Of a stretch of 64,000 nt of DNA, positions 32,865-42,885 are shown in pieces. The stretch is from Dissophora ornata (Eukaryota > Mortierellomycota > Mortierellomycetes > Mortierellales > Mortierellaceae), in the NCBI GenBank assembly GCA_025201705.1, contig MU616573.1, positions 1 to 64,000 of the forward strand, given 5' to 3'. The translations under genes and the position numbers were made by a program. The notes beneath the pieces are model-generated. The model saw only the letters and a program-made list of their open reading frames with translations, made no database searches and was not told where the DNA came from. Numbering within the stretch: the first letter of the stretch is position 1; each line of letters starts with the position of its first letter.

Positions 32865-35013
32865 TCAGTATCTCGGGGGAGGCTGCTGCAGGTTGTTCAA
32901 AAGCGAGTCTAGAAGGCCAGGTTGACCTCTGTTGTTCCCGCCAGAGGGCCGTCTTGTCCCTGGTGGGCCCTGAGAGTTAGGGTGTGAGCGACCTCTAGAC
33001 GGTGGGCCTTGTTGGTGAGGGTGGTGTTGGTATTGGTGTGGCTGTGATTGCTGGTAAGGGTGGTGCCTGAGGTTAGGATTGTTGTGCTGCGAGTGAGGCT
33101 GCCTCTGCTGCTGCTGCTGTTGCTGCTGCTGCTGGGGATGATATGGCTGTGGCCTAGGCGGGATATGCCACTCCTGTAAACACAGTCTTTTAATGGCCTC
33201 CTGGTCGAATGCAGGTCGAAGTCCCTCATTCACATACTTCAAAAACACATCCAGGGCTGCCGTCTGCCGGATGGCGGTCTTTGTGTTATTGTTCTTGATG
33301 TAATCCACGAAATGACTGTCCCCAGTCAAAATATTAAGATCCATGATATGGTTAACATCCTCTTTGAGGGCGCCATCTCCTTCAGCCGCTGTCGTTGCCC
33401 CCGTCCTCATTTCGATGTCCTGGTATCGAGCGTTCACGTTCCTGAGATGTTCGATTGTTTGAGATGGTTTCTGCAGTAGCAAATGTCGGCATACCACATA
33501 TCGCTCTGAGTTCATGGGTCGACTAGTCAACGGCTTCACTACACAGATCTTTTCAAAATGCCGGGAAAGAATCCAGACCAGTCCCGCGGTGACCGGAGTG
33601 AAAATGTCGAAAACCTTGACAACAAAATCACCACCTGTAAGCACAATAGAACAAGTAACAGTAAGAAATAGCGTATCCACAACCCGCATAGCGATGCATA
33701 TTCATAAAACTGGCGCAGCTTGCGCTACCTTTCTGAAGCGTCATAAACATGGTCAAGATCTGGCAGAGGATCAGTCGCTGGAGTAGCGTCTCCTGCACAG
33801 CCTCATCGCCATCCACGGAGATTCCTCCGTCTGCGGACACTAACCCCACGCCAAGCCCTCCAGTATCCTGCTCCACCATGTCTGCAAAGGCGTCGATATT
33901 CTCCTGCTTAAGAATATCTCCGGTTCCATCCTTTCCATAAAACACCCTTAGCGTATCTTGGACTGCGGCGTCCTTGTGAAACCGCTCCAGCTGAAAGTCC
34001 AAGTCGCCCTTTAAAGTCATTGCCCATCCTCGCGCGCGTTCGCCCCAGGTGTGCTTGCGCCAGAGCAGGTATTCCGAGAATCCTCCTGGGCCGGAGCACA
34101 GGTCTGCAAAGCGGAATGTCTTCACGTCGTCCTCTGATCCCGAACCATTGGTCGGATCTTCCTTATTGGCAGTCAAAGCAAGCTGCGAGTCAATACTGGC
34201 TAATTTTACGGATGCGCGGTTCATGAAGATGGAGGAACCCACGAGCTCGTAAGGGTTGCATCGCTGGCGAGCGCGACCAAAAACTTCCTGTGGGACAGCA
34301 CGTAGTTTTTTCTGTGGGAAAAATGTCAGTCGTTCAGCGTTGACATGGCTAGAGTCAGACGGGCCATTACATTTACAAAAGGGACTCCGCAGTGGCAATA
34401 CCTTGCTCTCTACCAGGTTGTTGACAATCCCTTGGATGCAGAACAGATCTAAATCAACCTTCTCTGGTGTCCCAGATTCAATTTTAAAGCAACCCTCCGG
34501 CAACTCGTATGACTCTGCTTGGAATACGTCTAGGTGTTGATCTAAAAACTCGACTGCGGGAGTCAGCGGTCTCATCAGTTGTGGCTGCTGCTGGTGTTGT
34601 GTATGATGCGGTGGGTGTTGTTGATATGGATTTTGAGCCGTATATCCTCGCCCATGTCCAGGATAGCCTTGGGGCTGTAGGCCATGGTGGGGGTCATAGC
34701 GAAGAGGTCCTTGTTGGTGTCCACCAAACTGAAACGGTGGCCTCTGATTGCTGTTGGGGTATCCAGATTGTCCTTGGTGTGGCCCTCCACGATTACCGCC
34801 TGGCGCTGAGAAACGCACTCGCGGACAGTTGTGGAAGGTCGGCACCGCAGTGGGTGACTCGAGCGGAGTAGCTCCATAGGCAGGATCGCTGTCTATCAGT
34901 GCCACGAGTATATTTTAGTGTTTATGTCTTCGTGCAACTTCTATATACTCCAGCCATTACGTAGGTCACCAAGGCTCGATCCAGATTTACGGACTCACCG
35001 TTATAAGGATCCA
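32865..35013 (-). CDS. CMTR1: Cap-specific mRNA 2'-O-methyltransferase 1 (CMTR1-like, FtsJ fold), 4 exons
   Basis: Exons 35013-34998 (16 nt), 34892-34402, 34311-33729 and 33634-32865 give about 619 aa. SAM-binding motif FADLCSGPGGFSEYLLWR, then GWAMTLKGDLDFQLERF, the Asp of SADGG, KVFDIFTPVTAGL and KPLTSRPMNSERYVV (the catalytic Lys and Glu of the K-D-K-E set), and the preceding RARQRCNPYEL block, are all as in CMTR1. It methylates the first transcribed nucleotide (cap1) in the nucleus. The N-terminus is disordered and Gly/Pro/Gln-rich; the C-terminus has a polyQ run (CTG repeat near 33110-33133) and a Gly/Arg-rich tail, in place of human WW and guanylyltransferase-like parts. The 90-nt intron 34401-34312 has no stop, so its removal rests on resemblance (SK-KKLRAV). 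Confidence 0.9.
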
Positions 35014-35308
35014 TTGTTTTTCCTTGCGTCGCGTCCTCACAGAGTCGAGTTGAAGGAATTGCGATGAAGGACAGTGTGGTCTTTTGGTTGGCGAAGCAAG
35101 TCTTCCATTCGCATGTGGGGCGCATGTTTTGAATAGTGGCTGAGCCGGGCTTTGACTTTAACTGATGCTGCAAAAAAAAAAAAGAAAGGCGCCTCCAAAC
35201 TTTGTTGAGGCACCATTTTACTTGGAAGCAAGCACCATTCACCCCAGGAAGGCCATCAATTTCCAACAACAACCACTTTCACATACAACATACAACTTTG
35301 AACCTGAC
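35014..35308. promoter_or_regulatory. Bidirectional promoter CMTR1/RPC5
   Basis: Only 295 bp separate the start codons of two divergent genes of RNA metabolism (mRNA cap methylation and a Pol III subunit). Both promoters must lie here. An A-run sits at about 35170-35181. No TATA box evident. Confidence 0.6.
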
Positions 35309-36928
35309 ATGCCTCCTAAATTGAGTTTTAAGCCGAGTTTTGGAGGAACGGCGCGATCCCGCAAAAAGCAGCCGGCTACTCAGGCCGAGGACGAGGGCTC
35401 TGATAACGACGCACAAATGCGCGAAGATGGTCCCACAGATGACGGAGACGTATTTGAGGATGATGTGCTAGCACAGGAGCGCATGGAAGAAGAGCGCTTG
35501 AGTAAAGAAAAGTTTGTCTCGAGAGATAGCCGCATGGTTATCGAGAATGTCGCCTCGGACTCTGGGCCGCAGTCAAAGGGCAAAGGCAGAAAGGAAGAGA
35601 AACCGAGCGACTCAGAGGACGCTGAGTTTGAGCAAGCAAGGATGGATGAACTTTCGCTGCAGGACAGCTCTTCACCCTCGGTTACTGGGGGCGAATTTAT
35701 GGATATGGATCAGACCGATGATGCACTGCTGGAAGATGTAGAGATGCAATCTTCGCACGAGAAACTACCAGATTATGCTGATGAAGGCGACGAATTGATC
35801 AAAGAGATTCCAGTCTATCTGTCGCAGCGCCTCGCAAAGCACCTCTATCTTTTCCAATATCCAGTCCGCTCTGCATCTCTTCCGTACACCCAAGGATCAG
35901 GACCGAGCAAGGCTAGGATCAAGCCCATTTCACAACTGATCGAGCTGGAGTTACCAATGGATACCAGCGCTAGTCAATACAATCGGGAGCGAGGAGAGGA
36001 ACTGGCACTAGGAATGAACGATAAGGCGCTCAGGACAGCATTGGACGAGGAGCCCGACGATGATGAGAAAAAAGAGTTGCTCGACAGACAGACTCTAGTA
36101 TCCTCTCTGGTTCCCAACGCGACCAGTTACCTTGCAGGCATCCTTAGAAATGGTATCGAGTATACTTTTTTTCTTATAGCCTTGTGGTCGAAATGGACGG
36201 CACCTGACATATAGTTTGTAATGCTGTCTCTAGATGAGATGCACTTGACTCCGTTCCATGGCACTGTACAGCTCCGCCCAAGCTTCAAATATCTAGACAA
36301 GATTGATGAGAAGCACAAGCAAGCGAACAAGAAAGTCAGCGACGAGGAAAACAAAGAAATTCTTGCCAGGCAAAAGGCAGAGCAAGAACAAAAAGCCAAG
36401 GCGCTACAGGTACTTACATGTCTTTCTTAAAATAGTCTTTTCTTTCACAAGGCCTTGTGGTCAATCAAAGTTATCCTGTCATTCGTTTCAGCAACATTAA
36501 CACCCTTCTCCCTTGCACGTTGGAATGTCAGGTGCAAGTACGAAGTGCGGCAGATTCCGAAGCAAGGAAAGCCAATGGGCCGAATAAGGCCCGACTCGCT
36601 GACGATGAGAGCTGGACCAAGCTGGAGTACTTTGATGTGGATGTAAGTTGCCGACGTTCTGCTCCTGCTTGCTGGTGTTTAGTTCTTGATGTTGCGCATG
36701 TCGTTTGCATGTGTATATTTGTTCGAGTCGCTTGTCACTGTTTCTTACTGTTGCCGAAATTGTCCTCCTTACTGAACAAACCTGTAGAGCGAGCACTCGG
36801 ACATCATCTACAACAGCATGTTTGCGCTCCATGTCGATCCTCTCGAGTGTACGACCACTGTTGGCGACTATCTGGACTTGGTCTCGTCCAACAACTCTTT
36901 GCGGAACGTGAAGACGGAGACATCATAG
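35309..36928 (+). CDS. RPC5: RNA polymerase III subunit RPC5 (Rpc37/POLR3E, Sin-like), 4 exons
   Basis: Exons 35309-36152, 36234-36409, 36532-36642 and 36788-36928 give about 423 aa. Start at MPPKLSFKPSF. A long acidic, low-complexity N-terminus (about residues 15-165) precedes the conserved Sin-type core EIPVYLSQRLAKHLYLFQYPVR, LIELELPMD, then HLTPFHGTVQLRPSFKYLD and a C-terminal W-containing block SWTKLEYFDVDSEHSDIIYNSMF. With Rpc53 this subunit forms the TFIIF-like subcomplex that acts in Pol III initiation, termination and reinitiation. Length is nearer yeast Rpc37 (282 aa) plus an acidic extension than human POLR3E (708 aa). Splice phases all agree. Confidence 0.9.
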
Positions 36929-37189
36929 CTTTATTTTTGTTTTTGCACACATCCAATCACGCACGCTACCACGATACAAATTGTCTCATTCCCACAATTT
37001 GGGCATACTGTACCTTAAAACCAATAAACAATAAACGACTCCGATATTTCCTGTTAAGGGTGTGCATTTACTGAGCAGTGATCTTTTTGACTTCATGGTT
37101 CATGTGTGCCTTTTTTATACATTCTTTCGCTCTTACCACACAACACTTTATCTCCTCCTCCGCCTTCTTCGCTGTCCCACGTCGCTGCC

Positions 37190-37855
37190 ATGAGCTCGTT
37201 GAACATTGTTCGCGAGTACCTGTTTGGAGGTGCCGAGGAAATCCTCGCCCTCACCACTCCCGTCACGCCCCTCGAGAAGCGGGATCTCATGCGCATCGAG
37301 AAGCGATATGACCAGTGCTCTTCCAGCACATATTGCAGGAATGGATACCACTGCGTCTCGACCACACTGTGCAAAAAGAACACCAACTATGCCTGGACAG
37401 CCGTTTTTGGTGTTCTGCTGCTTCTCCTCATCTGCCTTTGCATCAGACGTCGCCGCGCCAGGGCCATGACAGATGCTCCGCAAACCGTCGTCGCCACTAC
37501 TTTCCCCCAGCAGAGTTATGCCCCACCTGCAGGAGACCCCAACCTTGCCTACCAGACCCCAGCAACATACCCTCCTCCCACTGGTGCCTACGCTGCTCCC
37601 CCCACTGGTGCCTATCCTGCTTATTCTGCCCCTTACACTGGTGAGACTTACCCACCCCTCCAGGCGCCACCCGCAGCCTACTCTGCCTACCCAGCTGCTT
37701 CAGACCCATATCCGCCTGCTCCTGTTCCTTACTCTGCCTCTCCTGCGCCAGGACACACTGGAGCTTACCCCGCGTTGGCTACTGCCTACCCTAGCAATCC
37801 TTATCCCGCTCCTCAGGGTGAAGCTGCTTCCTACGCTCCTCCAGTACACAAATAA
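37190..37855 (+). CDS. Single-pass membrane protein, Cys-rich ectodomain and Pro/Tyr-rich tail
   Basis: Intronless, 221 aa from ATG 37190. Residues about 1-65 hold a short Cys-rich stretch (QCSSSTYCRNGYHC...LC, five cysteines). A transmembrane helix (AVFGVLLLLLICLCI, about 72-86) follows, then a stop-transfer RRRRAR. The remaining 130 residues are a Pro/Ala/Tyr-rich repeat-like tail with PPxY-like elements (TYPPP, TYPPL, YPPAP). There is no clear N-terminal signal peptide, so the helix may act as a signal anchor with the Cys-rich part outside. Cys-rich ecto, single helix and PY-rich cytosolic tail recalls shisa/WBP1-like adaptors that bind WW-domain ubiquitin ligases such as Rsp5. That comparison is architectural only; no orthology is claimed. 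Confidence 0.65.
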   Translation: MSSLNIVREYLFGGAEEILALTTPVTPLEKRDLMRIEKRYDQCSSSTYCRNGYHCVSTTLCKKNTNYAWTAVFGVLLLLLICLCIRRRRARAMTDAPQTVVATTFPQQSYAPPAGDPNLAYQTPATYPPPTGAYAAPPTGAYPAYSAPYTGETYPPLQAPPAAYSAYPAASDPYPPAPVPYSASPAPGHTGAYPALATAYPSNPYPAPQGEAASYAPPVHK

Positions 37856-39254
37856 AAAAAAGAAATGAAAGGAAAGGAGTAGCAATGATGATCGTCGTTT
37901 AAAGGGTTCAGGAACAGGATCTGCCCCGGTTCATCACTCTTTGCCTTTTTATTATTATCCCATCCCTTTTATCTATCACCGATATTAAAATAATTGTTTT
38001 CTACTTTTCCCAAGACAGCAAGACAGTCTAGTCTGGTTGCGTAAACTTTATTTTGTTTGTGCTTGTTTACATTCTGGTGAGCTTTCAACATTGGCCTTGT
38101 ACCGGGCAAACACATTTAGTCTCTACTTTTGATGGAGGGTTCCTAGAGTATCGCACAATTCGTGCTGGAGGATTGTCTAATGATGAGAGAGGTTCACTTG
38201 GACACTGTCACGTTGGATCCGTAGTCCTTGCAGAGCGAGTCCGTTGCGTTAAGCTCGAGGGCTCACATATCCAGTCAGTTGTCACGCCGTCCGTTAATTG
38301 CGGCGGACCCAATAGCGCGATTTAAAATAAAAACCCCGCTAGGCTGCGGACCTGTTTGGCAGAGTTGGTGTCGCAAATCGCTCTTTTTCCACATTTAATG
38401 ATTCTTTCCATCCAGGCCCTCGTCTTTTGACGTTTTGACCAAGCGACAGTAAAGCTGATGCGCCGTTTAAGCATGTGAGGAGTGGTGATTGGTGGAGAGA
38501 GTCCGATCTTCTCCCCGTCGGGAAAACGGAATGATCTCCTGCCCATCGACAGTCTTGAATTATCGCCTGGCCCATTCGAAAAGATTGCTTTGCCCTGTGG
38601 TTCACAAACTCATCGATGCAAGGCCGTAGCGTTATGGAGCATTGATGCTCCTTCTCGTCAAGATTTGATGCACCTGACTAGACACGAGCACACTTAATAT
38701 GGCGTCTAGCTAGGAGATGGTGACGGAAATAGACGTCTACTTCTGTAATAATGTCTCGACACTCCTTTAGTATGTATTCTTTCCCTTCGACCTCAGGGAG
38801 GAAAGGAGGGGCATGGTCACAATCGTCTCAATGAACACGACAGGTCTCCAGACCAGGTTCTTATGGGCGAAATCGAACAAATGATTCATGCAGAGCCAAC
38901 CTCAACGAGACCTGTAGACGAGAATGGCTTGTCCCGCACTTATGCCATCTTGGGCGCATTGAGCTGACTAAAGAATTATTTTGTGCAAAGTAGCCCTGGT
39001 GCACGGAAGTTGGGTAAACCTTATCGGAGAACAGTGACAATTCTTGATGCGATGCCTCTTGAAAGCGCGGTTCTGATATTCGTCGTGGAAAATCATGGTT
39101 AATGGTGTTGTGGCGAAGCATGCACACGTCTTACACAGCAACGGGCACACTACAGCCCACGTGTTTCGGCGTGCACGTGACCACTTAAGCCAAACACAAG
39201 TTATCCCTCCACCTTGCATGATGACCTGCTTTTGCTCTTCCTCCTCGTTCCGCG
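37856..39254. other. Intergenic, 1.4 kb, no supportable gene
   Basis: AT-rich 3' region of the membrane-protein gene (ATTAAAATAA near 37984) followed by sequence in which short frames overlap on both strands without recognisable protein character. The last 100 bp before 39255 are pyrimidine-rich and probably the ALG14 promoter/leader. Confidence 0.45.
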
Positions 39255-40214
39255 ATGGACCTGCATGATGTCTATAACCTCGCCTTGGCATCTGTCATCA
39301 CTGCAGTTCTGATTGCCATCCCGCTTGCACTCGTTGCCGCCATCCGGCTCTACGTCGCTCTGCCACAACATCGTCGTAGCACCAAAACTAGGACCGTGTC
39401 CTTCTCGACCACCTCTAATACAAAGACATCAACCTCCTCATCGCTGCCCCTTGGTGATGAGGATTCCAAATTAAAATCAAGAGCACAAAAAAATTCAACT
39501 TTGAACAGAGAGGCATCTTTAATACCAGCTCGGAGGTGCACCACGACAATTTTCCTAGGTTCTGGAGGGCATACTGCAGAGATGCTACAGCTTGTATCAG
39601 GATTGGACACAACTAAATACTCTCCGCGGCACTACGTCGTTGGATGGGACGACAGTTCGAGTGTTGAAAAAGTCCAGCAACTTGAAGCCACTCGCAACCA
39701 AAGAGATGTCACCGCAACGTTCCAAAGGAGGCACGAAACGCAAACTGGATCGGAGGAGGGAGACTTAAACGGATACACCATTCACCGGATACCCAGGAGT
39801 CGCTATGTTCACCAGTCAATGCTCACAACACCATTCACACTTGCCAAATCGCTGCTCGTAGCCATGCCGCTGATCAAGCGCCTCACCTGCCTCTCAAAGG
39901 CGAGTGTAAGTCAGGCGCAATCTCGGTCATCAACGTCGACTTTGGAAATAGATATGGTCCAGCGGAGGAGCGTCTTACTGATGAACGGGCCCGGGACGTG
40001 CTTTGCACTGGCACTGGCGGTGATTGGAGCCAGGATGTTGGGTGTGCCGGATGAACAGACACCAGACCTGGCCTTTGTGGAGAGCTTTGCTCGGGTGAAG
40101 ACTCTGAGCCTGGCAGGCAGGTTGCTGTATCCACTGTGCGATGTATTCCTGGTGCAGTGGCCAGGACTGGCGGAGAAGTATCCTCGCGCAGAATACATCG
40201 GTACCCTTGTCTAA
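39255..40214 (+). CDS. ALG14: ALG14, membrane subunit of UDP-GlcNAc transferase
   Basis: Intronless, 319 aa. An N-terminal membrane anchor (about residues 9-38, VITAVLIAIPLALVAAIRLY) precedes a low-complexity linker and the GT-B-like domain starting IFLGSGGHTAEML. Other family hallmarks are IPRSRYVHQS, LLMNGPGTC, AFVESFARVKTLSLAGRLLYPLCDVFLVQWP and the terminal AEYIGTLV. Alg14 anchors Alg13 at the cytosolic face of the ER; together they add the second GlcNAc to the dolichol-linked oligosaccharide in N-glycosylation. The linker between anchor and catalytic-fold domain is longer than in yeast (Alg14 237 aa). ALG13 is not in this window. Confidence 0.95.
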   Translation: MDLHDVYNLALASVITAVLIAIPLALVAAIRLYVALPQHRRSTKTRTVSFSTTSNTKTSTSSSLPLGDEDSKLKSRAQKNSTLNREASLIPARRCTTTIFLGSGGHTAEMLQLVSGLDTTKYSPRHYVVGWDDSSSVEKVQQLEATRNQRDVTATFQRRHETQTGSEEGDLNGYTIHRIPRSRYVHQSMLTTPFTLAKSLLVAMPLIKRLTCLSKASVSQAQSRSSTSTLEIDMVQRRSVLLMNGPGTCFALALAVIGARMLGVPDEQTPDLAFVESFARVKTLSLAGRLLYPLCDVFLVQWPGLAEKYPRAEYIGTLV

Positions 40215-40375
40215 GGCTGGCACGAAGAACTTTAGGACCGAAATAAACTTCTCGCGAGATGCCGTGTTTTCCTTTTTTGGAAGTGACTGTTTGCCTTGAA
40301 TCATTGTTGACCTTTTCTTTTTTATTTGTTTGGTCCGTTCGACGCCTTGTTCTCTACATTCTCCTTCCCCATCCC

Positions 40376-42810
40376 ATGTCAGGTACACTCATGCAAAACA
40401 AGTGTTGGCCAACATATTCTCAGAGCAAACCAAATATCATTCATAGTACTTGCTGATTTTAAACTAACTGCGTTATATTGTTTTCTGAATAGCGCTACAG
40501 TCACTACTAAGGAACGCCTCCAAAGCGTCTCCTAGCCTGATCTCACAGCGTTCATATCATGCCATCGCACGGAATCATACCCTCCTTCTTCCATCTAGAC
40601 CAAACCTTCGGGACACGTCGATTACCGCTAATTCAACAGCTAGGCAGCACTTTTCAACCAGTTGGATAGCAGCTATCTACGCAAAGAGAACTCCTCGACC
40701 AAAGCAACGAGTTGTCAAGGAACAGAAATTAAAAGCCTCTTGGAGCAATGTCTCATCCAAGCAAGCAGCTCATTCTGAACGATTTAGCGGCAAATCGCCA
40801 ACACCAGAGCAAGTCGCCAAATCCAAAAGCCGGCAATGGACAAAAGTCGAGGGTCGGGACGCCTTCCCCTCCACAAGATCGAGCTCATTATCATCCCCGG
40901 CACCACGGAAACGGATCGCCTCCACCTCGACCTCAGTCACATCACTGGAGAAGGGGTCGAGGAATCCACAGTTCGAACATTCGTTTGCTCCTGGATTTGC
41001 CTCTGGATATCGAGCAAAGGCACGCAACGGGCCGCCACTGAAGACTGGAAACTCAGGACGAGACAAGGCCGCTGCTGCCGAACGAACATTGATTGAGGCT
41101 GGTGCTGTGAGGAAATCGGGACCCAAAGTTCGTGGATTCGTCCCTGTACGATTCGCATTGAAGCCGATCGCTTCAGATGTGAACCTGAAGCTTATGTCTA
41201 ACCGAAAGATACCTGCCTCGAAGTACAAGATGTACGCTCAGTCTGGACAAGTCTCCAGGGAATCAGCTGCAGGTGTAGGAGTCACAGAGTCGGGAGAACC
41301 TATCTTTGCGAAGGCTCAGGAGACGGTAAAAGGGATGCTCGATAAGGTCGCCAATAGTCGATTTGAGAACATGGGATTGCATCCGGATGTGGAAAAGGGT
41401 GTCATGGAGTTTTTGGCAAAGTCGGCGGCGACTTCAACAGTGTCCTCGCCATCAATAAAAACGACAGAATCGGAAGACCAATCATTTTCAGGAATAAAAC
41501 CAACCGAGATCCAAGCCATGACAATCCCTGCTTCAATCGATTCCAGCAAAAAATCTCCGTACACACTCTGCGCTGCTGAGACTGGATCAGGAAAGACTCT
41601 GGCGTATCTGGTTCCCATTTTGCATCAGCTGAAGGTGCAGGAGGACAAGGCGGTCGAGAGGTATCAAGGTGAAGGGGGTGTTGATCAGGAGGGTAGCAAA
41701 GTGCGGGCTTTGAACACGATTCGCCAATTTAATCAGCCACGAGCCATCATCTTATTGCCGTCCCGCGAGCTCGTAGCCCAGGTTTCGGGAATTTTGAAGG
41801 AGTTCTCACACACGATAAAGCTCCGGTCGTTGGCTATTTCGCACGCTTTCCAGCCCAAGAGTATCATTCAGAGATTGGCCGCGGGACCAGTAGATATCGT
41901 TGTTGCGACACCCACAAGTTTGCTGGACTATTTGCCTAAGGATGCTCAACAACTCGACAGGGACTCAAGATCGCACGGCGAGGAGCAGCGTAAAATCAGA
42001 GGCAGCGCTAGTTTGTTTGACGAGAACAAGCTGTTACTTGCATCGTTGACGCATCTGGTGATAGACGAGGCGGACTCAATGTTTGATCATGGATTTGGAG
42101 AGGATGTGACCAAGATTGTCAAGCAAGCTAAGGCCGTAGTCTCCGGTACAGACGGACCTGTCAAGATTACGGTTGTGTCCGCTACACTGCCCAAGAAGGT
42201 ATCGGATACTCTCGATCAGACGCTGCCAGGAATGCTCAAGATCACGACCCCTTCCTTGCACAAGTCTCTTCCGGGACTGCACCAGACCTTTTTGGACTTG
42301 AAGCCCTATTTCGGAAACCGACCAAAGGCCATCTTGGATATCTTAGCAAAGCAGCAGCAAGCCGCTGGAAGCAGGCGGAAGGAGAACACGCTAATCTTTT
42401 GCAACACTAAACATTCGTGTGACCTCCTGTACGATCATCTTAAGACGAGCAAGGTCCCTGGCTTACTGGGTGTGCTTCACGGTGATGCTACCAACCGAGA
42501 CGAGATTTTAGAGAGATTCAAGGACGAGGAATATGTCTCACCACCACTTTCTGGTACCGGCAAGTCAGCTACGACGGGAGGAAAGGTCTTGATTTCCACT
42601 GATATTGCGTCGCGAGGCGTTGACACCACGGCAGTGAACCATGTGGTGCTCTACGATTTCCCGGTGACGATCGTTGATTATTTGCACCGCGTCGGAAGAA
42701 CAGCACGCGGGGGTCGCGGTGGACGGGCAACTAGTCTTATTGGACGAAAAGACCGCAATCTCGCAGAGCGCATCATGGTGGGCATCCGCATGGGCACAGT
42801 CTTATCGTAG
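40376..42810 (+). CDS. MRH4: Mitochondrial DEAD-box RNA helicase, MRH4-like, with a 7-nt first coding exon
   Basis: The frame ending at 42810 is open upstream to about 40490 but has no ATG before the conserved part. Splicing ATGTCAG (40376-40382; donor GTACAC) to the acceptor TAG at 40490-40492 restores an in-frame start, MSALQSLLRN, followed by an Arg/Ser/Ala-rich, acid-free leader that looks like a mitochondrial presequence. The total is about 774 aa. Helicase motifs: I AAETGSGKT, Ia PSRELVAQ, Ib ATPTSLLDYL, II IDEADSMF, III SATLP, IV LIFCNTKHSC, V STDIASRGVD, VI HRVGRTARGG. Motif I with AETGSGKT, the long insert before Ia and the presequence fit Mrh4, needed for large mitoribosome (bL27m/21S rRNA) assembly. 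A general DEAD-box assignment is certain; the MRH4 orthology is likely. Confidence 0.85.
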
Positions 42811-42885
42811 ATATGAGTTATATAGACAGCATCAATAAAATTGCTTGTTAATCGAACTCGGTTTACTTGTCTAGCATGTGGTTGC

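Noticed and set aside
32909..33229. Minus-strand Ser/Thr-rich frame in the CMTR1 tail
   Set aside because: Alternate frame over the CAG/CTG repeat of the real gene.
34312..34401. Treating the CMTR1 90-nt segment as coding because it has no stop
   Set aside because: It has good GT/AG ends, is absent from the expected alignment between ESK and KKLRAV, and reads as non-homologous sequence.
37473..37868. Pro/Leu/Thr-rich plus-strand frame
   Set aside because: Shifted reading of the Pro-rich tail of the membrane protein at 37190.
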